From the NCBI GenBank assembly GCA_023228225.1, contig JALOBO010000090.1, positions 1 through 6,037 on the forward strand: 6,037 bases of DNA. The letters run 5' to 3'. The DNA is from Clostridia bacterium (GTDB lineage Bacteria; Bacillota; Clostridia; Christensenellales; UBA1242). A program made the position numbers and the translations under genes. Of the stretch, positions 1 to 4,073 are shown piece after piece. Within the stretch, counting starts at the first letter, position 1, and each line of letters begins with the position of its first letter. The notes beneath the pieces are model-generated. The model was given only the letters and a program-made list of their open reading frames with translations. It ran no database searches and had not been told where the DNA came from.

Positions 1-328
1 TCTTCTCTTATACCTCCTTATAGGAAAATCGTTTAATAGTTAAGTATTTTTAGCGTTATAAGGTGAAAAGAGATGTAAGTGGTTATATAGAACCTTTTTG
101 TTATGTTTTGGTATAACTTATCGGGTGTTGTGTGTCTTTTGTATATCTTTTGTTATGTGCTATCTATTTGTCTGCTGATTATAGTGTATATTGGTATATA
201 GAGAGCAGAGAGGTAAAAAGAATAATAATTAAGTACGCATTAGGTTATTATGTGTATTAGTAGTTATAGGAGATTCGGATAATAGTTAGGTGTGAACAAT
301 AACATTGCAAATAAAATAAAAATATGTC
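1..328. other. Non-coding leader region with short T-rich direct repeats
   Basis: No open frame with a ribosome binding site and reasonable length is visible on either strand here. The + strand is T/G-rich from about 91 to 180, unlike the A-rich coding strand of every gene to the right. It contains an 11-bp direct repeat TTTTGTTATGT (96-106 and 148-158) and an adjacent imperfect tandem pair TCTTTTGTATA/TCTTTTGTTAT (135-145, 146-156). A Shine-Dalgarno-like ATAGGAG (266-272) is not followed by a usable start codon. A 4-bp stem GGTT/AACC (81-84/91-94) precedes five T, too weak to call a terminator. If the minus-strand ribosome binding site at 11-18 is real, this is the control region between two divergent operons. 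An RNA gene or replication site cannot be excluded, but nothing identifies one. Confidence 0.6.
11..19 (-). promoter_or_regulatory. Shine-Dalgarno of a possible divergent minus-strand gene starting outside the window
   Basis: Read on the minus strand, bases 19-11 give AAGGAGGTA, a near-perfect complement of the 16S rRNA 3' end and as strong as the best sites on the + strand. No ATG follows within the remaining 10 bases, so the start codon would lie just beyond base 1, at a spacing of 10 or more, at the long end of normal. No clear minus-strand promoter was found upstream. This is a site-level inference only. Confidence 0.4.
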
Positions 329-357
329 TTGACAAGGTTGTTTATATGTGGTATACT
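329..357 (+). promoter_or_regulatory. Promoter P1 (sigma-A type, extended -10)
   Basis: TTGACA (329-334), a 17-bp spacer and TATACT (352-357), preceded by TG at 349-350 as in an extended -10, make a near-perfect vegetative promoter. The predicted start is near 364, giving a leader of about 20 bases before the ATG at 384. The spacer (GTTGTTTATATGTGG) closely matches that of P2, so P1 and P2 form one sub-family; P3 and P4 form the other. Confidence 0.88.
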
Positions 358-383
358 ATAGCTACATTAAGGAGATAAGAGAC

Positions 384-566
384 ATGGTAAGATTTGAAGT
401 AACTGATAAAGAATCGGATATCATTGAAACTGCGTTGCGTTATTATATTGCTGATTTAGGAACGGAAGAATACGAAATACAACAAAAACATAAAGATGCC
501 GCTCCAGCAGTATATAAAGATTTAATAGCTGAAGTAAAACTTATTAAACAGAAATTTGAAATATAA
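384..566 (+). CDS. Uncharacterised 60-aa helical protein, first gene after promoter P1
   Basis: The start is taken as the ATG at 384 because AAGGAG (369-374) lies 9 bases upstream. The in-frame GTG at 348 lies inside the promoter (between -35 and -10) and cannot be on the P1 transcript. The 60-residue product begins MVRFEVTDKESDIIETALRY and ends in a lysine-rich stretch (VKLIKQKFEI). It is mixed charged and aliphatic with helical periodicity, no cysteine, no signal peptide and no membrane segment. The gene stands alone between P1 and P2, so it may have its own expression level. I do not recognise a family. Its place as the first gene after a non-coding leader and a very strong promoter fits an immediate-early phage protein, which is inference. 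Confidence 0.8.
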   Translation: MVRFEVTDKESDIIETALRYYIADLGTEEYEIQQKHKDAAPAVYKDLIAEVKLIKQKFEI

Positions 567-576
567 AAAATAAATG

Positions 577-605
577 TTGACAAAGTTGTATATAAGTGGT
601 AGTAT
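577..605 (+). promoter_or_regulatory. Promoter P2 (sigma-A type, extended -10)
   Basis: TTGACA (577-582), 17-bp spacer, TAGTAT (600-605), with TG at 597-598 as an extended -10. The spacer AAGTTGTATATAAGTGG differs at only a few positions from P1. The predicted start near 612 falls at the centre of a perfect palindrome (607-618), and the leader is about 31 bases. It begins 11 bases after the preceding stop codon and should drive 643-1676. Confidence 0.82.
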
Positions 606-606
606 G

Positions 607-618
607 TAACCATGGTTA
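607..618. promoter_or_regulatory. Perfect 12-bp palindrome at the P2 start point, candidate operator
   Basis: TAACCATGGTTA is a perfect inverted repeat centred between 612 and 613, where transcription from P2 should begin. With no loop it is a poor RNA hairpin, so a dimeric DNA-binding protein is the more natural reader. None of the other three promoters carries the same palindrome, so it would control P2 specifically. A second AACC (623-626) can pair with GGTT (614-617) as an alternative small RNA stem. Confidence 0.45.
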
Positions 619-642
619 GATAAACCAAAAGGAGATATAAGT

Positions 643-1107
643 ATGAATAACGTAATTTATGGTTTGATTGTTGTTGCTTTCGGAATATGTATTTTTTCTT
701 TTTATGGTATAAAATACATTGTAAACACAAAACGGGAACTTAAAGAAGAAAATTCTACGTTTAAGGACAAAAATTTTAAACGGTTTTTTTCTCATATATA
801 TTCCTTCGATAGAAAGGTAGAAAATCTTGTGAGCTTCTTTATAACCAATCCTGATAAAATAAAGATATTGGATGACTATTATATTGCTTTTTATAAGAAT
901 AATAAAGTTCTTTTAGTATGGATAGAAAATAAATATTATTCTTATGCAGGTATAGTGTCATTGTGTAATTCAGATTCTGTTAACGATCAACTTTGTCCAA
1001 TCTGTAAATATGATGAAGTAAGACCCAGTTATAAAACCATGAAAAGGATCGCAGAAATAGAACAATCCCTTAACCGTATAGGCCCTTATGTGGCCGTTAA
1101 AAAATGA
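643..1107 (+). CDS. Membrane-anchored protein of unknown function with a CPIC motif
   Basis: The 154-residue product has one strongly hydrophobic N-terminal segment (about residues 4-27, including the run GLIVVAFGICIFSF) followed by basic residues (K24, K30, R31), so the C-terminal part is predicted to be cytoplasmic. The soluble part is rich in aromatic residues (FFSHIYSF at 48-55; WIENKYYSY at 93-101). It has a CPIC pair at 118-121, which could bind metal or be redox active, though two cysteines alone do not make a zinc site. The last third (RPSYKTMKRIAEIEQSL, 127-143) is probably helical. AAAAGGAG (627-634) lies 8 bases before the ATG. It is the first gene of the P2 unit, with 21 bases to the next gene. 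Family not recognised; a membrane-tethered phage early protein is the most I would infer. Confidence 0.82.
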   Translation: MNNVIYGLIVVAFGICIFSFYGIKYIVNTKRELKEENSTFKDKNFKRFFSHIYSFDRKVENLVSFFITNPDKIKILDDYYIAFYKNNKVLLVWIENKYYSYAGIVSLCNSDSVNDQLCPICKYDEVRPSYKTMKRIAEIEQSLNRIGPYVAVKK

Positions 1108-1128
1108 ACATAAATAGGAGCTAGTTAA

Positions 1129-1503
1129 ATGAAAGATATGTATGTAGTGCACAATGGGAAAAAATATTATATAGAAGACTTAGAGAGAATGAATAATTAT
1201 GATCTTACAAACGTTTCTCTTGATGTTCAAAAGCAACAATTAAATACGTCTTTGTTGATAGACAGGGCTGGTTCTTTGAAAACAAACGGAACACCGATAG
1301 ACTCTCATGATTACTATGCACTTAAAAATAAAATAAAGATCCTTAATTATATAATGACACAAATATCAATAATAAAGAAAAAGAATAACATTGCAAAAAG
1401 TAAAGATCGCGATAAAATACTAATAGAAAAATTGAGATCCTTTGTAGGTGAAGACAAATTCTTTGAAATTGTTGCCGAAGTTGATAAGGAGGTAGAAAAA
1501 TGA
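1129..1503 (+). CDS. Uncharacterised 124-aa helical phage-type protein
   Basis: AGGAG (1116-1120) precedes the ATG by 8 bases. The product starts with a short strand-like part (YVVHNGKKYYIEDLERMNNY, about 5-24). It continues as a mainly helical protein with a polar segment LIDRAGSLKTNGTPIDSHDY (43-62), then lysine-rich helices (ISIIKKKNNIAKSKDRDK, about 79-96) and an acidic C-terminus ending EVDKEVEK. It has no cysteine, no membrane segment and no catalytic motif I can name. The sequence resembles, from memory, small hypothetical proteins of clostridial phages, but no function is attached to them. It is the second gene of the P2 unit and its stop overlaps the next start as ATGA, so translation of the pair is probably coupled. 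Confidence 0.82.
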   Translation: MKDMYVVHNGKKYYIEDLERMNNYDLTNVSLDVQKQQLNTSLLIDRAGSLKTNGTPIDSHDYYALKNKIKILNYIMTQISIIKKKNNIAKSKDRDKILIEKLRSFVGEDKFFEIVAEVDKEVEK

Positions 1504-1676
1504 ACGAAATGTCAAACAAAGATGCAGAAGAAGCATATAAAACAGGGCACACAAGACTTAATAATGATAAGAATGATAAAGCATCTGATGTAAGCAGATT
1601 TGTACCAGATGGCTTTTATGATAAAGAACTTACTTTTGAAGCATGGTTAAAACGTTATAATATAAAAATTATATAA
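1500..1676 (+). CDS. Uncharacterised 58-aa protein, translationally coupled to the preceding gene
   Basis: The ATG at 1500 overlaps the stop of the preceding gene (ATGA) and has one of the best ribosome binding sites in the window, AAGGAGGT (1486-1493), 6 bases upstream inside that gene. An in-frame ATG at 1509 is possible but too far from the site. The product begins MNEMSNKDAEEAYKTGHTRL, has an N/D/K-rich middle, and ends with a more ordered part (VSRFVPDGFYDKELTFEAW, about 31-49) and a basic tail. It is cytoplasmic, with no cysteine. It is the last gene of the P2 unit; P3 begins 7 bases after its stop. Family not recognised. The codon pattern and coupling support a real gene despite its size. 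Confidence 0.72.
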   Translation: MNEMSNKDAEEAYKTGHTRLNNDKNDKASDVSRFVPDGFYDKELTFEAWLKRYNIKII

Positions 1677-1683
1677 TTAATCA

Positions 1684-1712
1684 TTGACAAAACTAACAGT
1701 AAGTAGTATTAT
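1684..1712 (+). promoter_or_regulatory. Promoter P3 (sigma-A type), near-duplicate of P4
   Basis: TTGACA (1684-1689), 17-bp spacer AAACTAACAGTAAGTAG, TATTAT (1707-1712). From the -35 to the Shine-Dalgarno (1684-1727) it matches P4 at 41 of 44 bases. The predicted start near 1719 leaves a leader of only about 16 bases, so promoter and ribosome binding site form one compact unit. An imperfect dyad TAGTATTATATAACTA (1704-1719) covers the -10 and could be an operator. Confidence 0.86.
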
Positions 1713-1734
1713 ATAACTATTAAGGAGGTTTGAT

Positions 1735-1986
1735 ATGTACAGAGTAGATTTTAATACAGGTGCAGGAAATCAGGACAATTTTGAGACAGTTGAAGATGCA
1801 AAACAGTACGCAGATGATGTCGCGGAATATACGCAGTGTGATATCTGCATATATGACGATGACACGGACGAGCTGGTATCCGTCCGTCGCTGGGTAGGAC
1901 TCCCGCTTGACGATGAATTAGGGCTTGTTGAAGACCCGATTTGCTTTGATAAATTTGGTTATTATGACGACTGGGAAGAATATTAA
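1735..1986 (+). CDS. Acidic 83-aa MYRV-type protein with a GC-rich coding patch
   Basis: AAGGAGG (1722-1728) lies 6 bases before the ATG. The product opens with a predicted strand, MYRVDFNTGAGN (1-12), then a helix VEDAKQYADDVAEYT (19-33), a strand CDICIYDDDTDEL (35-47) and VRRWVG (50-55), and ends in a very acidic tail (DDWEEY). I recall small Firmicute and phage proteins with this same order (GAGN, a helix ending in A-x-YTQ, a strand, then RxW), all of unknown function, so the fold is probably conserved. The gene differs from its neighbours in base use: about half of 1801-1920 is G or C, and 1861-1910 is 32 of 50, with codons such as CGC, CCG and GTC that are rare elsewhere here. This suggests recent acquisition from a higher-GC source. 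It is the first gene of the P3 unit. Confidence 0.88.
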   Translation: MYRVDFNTGAGNQDNFETVEDAKQYADDVAEYTQCDICIYDDDTDELVSVRRWVGLPLDDELGLVEDPICFDKFGYYDDWEEY

Positions 1987-1997
1987 CAACTGTTTGG

Positions 1998-2024
1998 TGC
2001 TATATTAGCGTATGTTTCATAGCA
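1998..2024 (+). other. Weak hairpin between genes, possible attenuator
   Basis: TGCTAT (1998-2003) and ATAGCA (2019-2024) can pair as a 6-bp stem around a 15-base loop, followed by TTATTT. The stem has only two G-C pairs and the tail is interrupted, so this is at best an attenuator inside the P3 unit. It lies in the only sizeable gap (73 bases) within that unit. Confidence 0.2.
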
Positions 2025-2059
2025 TTATTTATCATATTTGATTATTAAGGAGATTAACT

Positions 2060-2239
2060 ATGTATAGAGTAGTATTCAGTAATGGCAGTAAATGGATGGT
2101 TGCATGTGATGATATGGGTAACACACATTTCCCATATATAGAGAAAGCGTTCAAAATATTAAAGGAAATAAAAGAAGAAAATCCTACAATAAAAGCAAAG
2201 GTACAGAGCCTTAGAGTCAGAAAATATCAGAGTGTATGA
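2060..2239 (+). CDS. Uncharacterised 59-aa protein with an MYRV start
   Basis: The ATG at 2060 follows AAGGAG (2047-2052) by 7 bases. The product opens MYRVVFSNGSKWMVACDD, continues through GNTHFPYIEKAFKILKEIKE (about 20-39, helical), and ends with a probable strand VQSLRVRKYQSV. Its opening MYRVxFxxG and its order (strand, helix, strand, basic end) parallel the upstream 83-aa protein, so the two may be diverged relatives or may share a small fold; the match is too short to prove homology. Base composition is AT-rich like the rest of the window, unlike the upstream gene. No catalytic motif or membrane segment is present. It is the second gene of the P3 unit, 47 bases before the next start. 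Confidence 0.75.
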   Translation: MYRVVFSNGSKWMVACDDMGNTHFPYIEKAFKILKEIKEENPTIKAKVQSLRVRKYQSV

Positions 2240-2286
2240 GCATTTATAAATGACAAACATATAATCAGTTCAGGAGAAAATAAACA

Positions 2287-2439
2287 ATGAAAACTTTGTA
2301 TAATAAAATATACGATTCTCTTTATTCAGACTGGGACAAAAAAAGAGATTCACAGAAAAAATCTTCAAACGAAGTTCTTGATAGAATATTATATCACAGC
2401 AATCTTACAATTAAACAGGCAGAGGAAATAACAGAATGA
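2287..2439 (+). CDS. Uncharacterised 50-aa protein upstream of the HTH regulator
   Basis: AGGAG (2272-2276) lies 10 bases before the ATG at 2287. The product is polar (SDWDKKRDSQKKSSNEVLDR, about 14-33) with a C-terminal helix SNLTIKQAEEITE (38-50). Its stop overlaps the ATG of the HTH gene as ATGA, so the two are probably made together, and a small partner or antagonist of the regulator is conceivable, though nothing in the sequence shows this. A perfect TATAAT (2260-2265) lies in the gap upstream, but no acceptable -35 accompanies it. Family not recognised. Its small size is the main doubt; the ribosome binding site and coupled stop support it. Confidence 0.65.
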   Translation: MKTLYNKIYDSLYSDWDKKRDSQKKSSNEVLDRILYHSNLTIKQAEEITE

Positions 2440-2684
2440 ACGACGATATTATTGAGAAATTCGGAAAGTGGCTTGCCGATAAAAGACATACACAGGAATT
2501 ATCTATCAGGGCTATGGCGGCCAAGATAGGCATCGAACCGTCATACTATTGTAAAATAGAAAACGGGCTAAGAAACGATTTAAGATTATCTACGATTAAA
2601 AAGATAGACAAAGCTGTTCCTGTTAAAGATTTTATTATATCATATTTTTCAACAAATGATATTGACAAAACTTGCAATAAGTAG
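2436..2684 (+). CDS. XRE/Cro-type helix-turn-helix transcriptional regulator, 82 aa
   Basis: The product has a recognisable XRE-family DNA-binding domain. After an N-terminal helix (about 4-16), LSIRAMAAKIGIEPSYYCKI (22-41) gives the two HTH helices, with A28-A29, the turn glycine G32 and the typical E42-N43-G44 end of the recognition helix. Helices at 50-60 and 62-71 complete the fold. There is no separate effector or protease-like domain, so it resembles a small phage repressor, Cro-like protein or operon autoregulator. It starts in an ATGA overlap, with AGAGGA (2421-2426) 9 bases upstream. Its last seven codons and stop contain the -35 and spacer of promoter P4, and the TAG stop is the only one in the window. 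It is the only recognisable DNA-binding regulator here, so it is the candidate reader of the P1-P4 promoter family. Confidence 0.9.
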   Translation: MNDDIIEKFGKWLADKRHTQELSIRAMAAKIGIEPSYYCKIENGLRNDLRLSTIKKIDKAVPVKDFIISYFSTNDIDKTCNK

Positions 2685-2690
2685 TATTAT
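2662..2690 (+). promoter_or_regulatory. Promoter P4 (sigma-A type), embedded in the end of the HTH gene
   Basis: TTGACA (2662-2667), 17-bp spacer AAACTTGCAATAAGTAG, TATTAT (2685-2690). The -35 and spacer encode the last residues of the HTH protein and supply its TAG stop (2682-2684); the -10 begins at the next base. The predicted start near 2697 gives a leader of about 15 bases. The segment 2662-2705 is 41/44 identical to P3. It should drive the long right-hand gene block. Confidence 0.86.
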
Positions 2691-2711
2691 ATAACTATTA
2701 AGGAGATAAAT

Positions 2712-3275
2712 ATGAAAGATTTGAAAGTACAAAAATTTCATAAAAATGACCACGTGATGATTGCAAAAGATTTAGGTAAACAAATGGCACATTTTCCAAG
2801 TGGGATTGATGCAGTCGTAATTGGTTCTTACAATGACCAGTTTGGATCAGGAGATATTGAAAATTATACATTGTATGTGAACGGGCATGGTGAAGTTTCA
2901 TGGTATGAAGAATGGCAGTTAACACTTATAGACAATAATGGAGAGAAACTTATTGAAAATTGGAAAAATAAAGAAAAAGTTATAGCTAACAGAGAATCAG
3001 ATATCAACTGGATATTCAAACACGGTAAATATGTTCTATCACATGCCAGCGGATATAGTATAGAGTCTTTAGCTGCTTGTATAGGTATGACAAATATGTG
3101 GGGTTCAAAAGGAGAAGGATTCGTATATTATGAAAATGCTATGTATTTATTATCTTTAGCAAAAACATTTCTTGAAAACGGAGACAGGATTGGTTGGCTT
3201 TCTTTTTGTGATAACATAAAAGAAAATAAACCCCAAAATACCAATTATATAGGAGATAAAAATGCCGACAAATAA
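2712..3275 (+). CDS. 187-aa phage protein with an N-terminal SH3/KOW-like domain
   Basis: AAGGAG (2700-2705) lies 6 bases before the ATG, directly after P4. The N-terminal part (about 8-73) has a pattern I recall from many phage and clostridial hypothetical proteins: F9-x3-D13-H14-V15-x-I-A at the start, HFPSG (27-31), A-V-V-I-G-S-Y (34-40), YTLYVNG (52-58) and GEVSWYEEWQLTLI (60-73). The alternating strands and the glycines resemble a small SH3 or KOW-like beta barrel, which is inference. A charged linker (ENWKNKEKVIANRESD, about 82-97) joins it to a probably helical C-terminal domain with YVLSHASGYSIESLAACIG and LLSLAKTFLENGDRIGW. No catalytic motif is evident. It is the largest product in the window and first of the P4 unit. 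Its last 14 bases overlap the next gene. Confidence 0.88.
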   Translation: MKDLKVQKFHKNDHVMIAKDLGKQMAHFPSGIDAVVIGSYNDQFGSGDIENYTLYVNGHGEVSWYEEWQLTLIDNNGEKLIENWKNKEKVIANRESDINWIFKHGKYVLSHASGYSIESLAACIGMTNMWGSKGEGFVYYENAMYLLSLAKTFLENGDRIGWLSFCDNIKENKPQNTNYIGDKNADK

Positions 3276-3474
3276 TGCATACGAATGGAATATGAACATG
3301 TTGCGCAAAATGATTGAAACGGATATTTCTACTTTCGTAATATTAAAAGAAAGGGAACCTAATGGACGAGAATTAAAAAACATGGCAGAAAAAACAAGAG
3401 AAGATAACAAAATTGTTTGTCCTATTACCGATGAACAATTCAATTCCATTCTTTATGGAGTGAAACATGAATAA
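3262..3474 (+). CDS. Uncharacterised 70-aa protein
   Basis: AGGAG (3251-3255) lies 6 bases before the ATG, inside the end of the upstream gene, with a 14-base overlap in a different frame. The product begins MPTNNAYEWNMNMLRKMIET and is charged and mainly helical, with REPNGRELKNMAEKTRED (about 31-48) and a C-terminal part CPITDEQFNSILYGVKHE (53-70). It has one cysteine and no membrane segment. Its 3' end overlaps the following small membrane-peptide gene by 8 bases. Family not recognised. The overlapping arrangement and strong ribosome binding site support a real cytoplasmic protein co-expressed with its neighbours. Confidence 0.78.
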   Translation: MPTNNAYEWNMNMLRKMIETDISTFVILKEREPNGRELKNMAEKTREDNKIVCPITDEQFNSILYGVKHE

Positions 3475-3592
3475 CAAACTTTTTTGTCTTTCTTCAATAG
3501 CCTTGTTTGCAGGATTTTTATTTGGTTGTATTCCAGTTATAGTAATTTCTGGAATTATAGATTCATACTGTTTGTTTGTTATATCTAAATAA
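3467..3592 (+). CDS. 41-aa hydrophobic membrane peptide
   Basis: GGAG (3457-3460) lies 6 bases before the ATG at 3467, and the gene overlaps the end of the previous one by 8 bases in another frame. The peptide starts MNNKLF, has an uninterrupted hydrophobic stretch at about residues 8-31 (LSSIALFAGFLFGCIPVIVI and onward), and ends DSYCLFVISK. This is a single membrane-spanning helix with a short C-terminal tail. L18-F19-G20-C21 resembles a lipobox, but the mature part would be only 21 mostly hydrophobic residues, so a plain transmembrane peptide is more likely. Such peptides in phage early regions may act on the host envelope or on superinfecting phage; nothing here shows which. AAAAGGAG for the next gene follows directly. 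Confidence 0.68.
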   Translation: MNNKLFCLSSIALFAGFLFGCIPVIVISGIIDSYCLFVISK

Positions 3593-3604
3593 AAGGAGAT
3601 TGAT

Positions 3605-4063
3605 ATGAGTGTTAAAAACTTATTCAATGAATGGAAAAAGAATACTGAATATACAGATGAAGAAATTAAGTTTTCAAAAATCAATGATAATGGAAGCGAC
3701 GAAGCTAAATGTTATTACGCTGGCTACATGGATAGAAAAAAGGAAACCATGAGTAAAAACTTTAGCAGATGCTATATAATATCAGGTATGGTTACAACGA
3801 TATACTCCGATGGAATAGATAAATATATAATTATAGACGACGGGAGGAGGTCTGTTCCGATATTTGTTGACCAATCTATAATAGATAAAATATGTGAAAA
3901 ACAAAAGGAATTTTCACTAATTAAAAAAGACTTAACAGTTAGTGTTACATATGACCAATTCCACAGAGTCTGTTTATTTAAGATTGGTGAAAATAATGAT
4001 GATAAAGAATATCAATGTTTTGACATGCAGGAAGATGCATGGTTAAATAGTATCTATTCATAA
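3605..4063 (+). CDS. 152-aa protein with a possible OB-fold domain
   Basis: AAAGGAG (3592-3598) lies 6 bases before the ATG. The N-terminal quarter is charged and helical and contains CYYAGYMDRKKE (36-47). Residues 56-90 read like the first strands of an OB-fold: CYIISGMVTTIYSDG, then KYIIIDDGRRSVPIFVD (73-89), the pattern 'G-x-V-x5-to-8-Y-h-x-h-D-D-G-x-x-x-x-h-x-h' typical of nucleic-acid-binding OB domains. A helix (IIDKICEKQKEF, 92-103) and two more strands (DLTVSVTYDQ and RVCLFKIG) would complete it. This suggests a single-stranded DNA- or RNA-binding role, but it is a fold guess without a diagnostic motif. The C-terminus is acidic. Its stop codon overlaps the Shine-Dalgarno of the next gene. 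Confidence 0.82.
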   Translation: MSVKNLFNEWKKNTEYTDEEIKFSKINDNGSDEAKCYYAGYMDRKKETMSKNFSRCYIISGMVTTIYSDGIDKYIIIDDGRRSVPIFVDQSIIDKICEKQKEFSLIKKDLTVSVTYDQFHRVCLFKIGENNDDKEYQCFDMQEDAWLNSIYS

Positions 4064-4073
4064 GGAGATTTAT

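Noticed and set aside
60..78. AAGGTG followed by ATGTAA, a start codon directly followed by a stop
   Set aside because: A start-stop element could be regulatory, but no promoter precedes it, no gene follows within 300 bases, and such a six-base coincidence is common in AT-rich DNA.
81..99. GGTT/AACC stem followed by five T, considered as a terminator
   Set aside because: A 4-bp stem is too unstable for an intrinsic terminator, and no gene on the + strand ends upstream.
241..280. Stretch resembling a decayed P3/P4 copy (GTATTAGTAGTTATAGGAGAT)
   Set aside because: The similarity needs gaps and has no -35; it is too weak to call a promoter remnant.
292..381. Short GTG-started frame of about 29 codons running through P1
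   Set aside because: It passes through the -35 and -10 of a near-perfect promoter and has only a weak Shine-Dalgarno.
443..730. Minus-strand open frame of 95 codons opposite the 60-aa and 154-aa genes
   Set aside because: It has no ribosome binding site, crosses promoter P2 and two better + strand genes, and its composition is that of an antisense shadow.
298..1397. 14-base identity AATAACATTGCAAA at 298-311 and 1384-1397
   Set aside because: One copy lies inside a coding region with unrelated flanks; a match of this length is plausible by chance in AT-rich DNA.
2250..2265. ATGACA and a perfect TATAAT upstream of the 50-aa gene
   Set aside because: The two elements are only 4 bp apart, and no acceptable -35 lies 16-18 bp from TATAAT, so it is unlikely to be an independent promoter.
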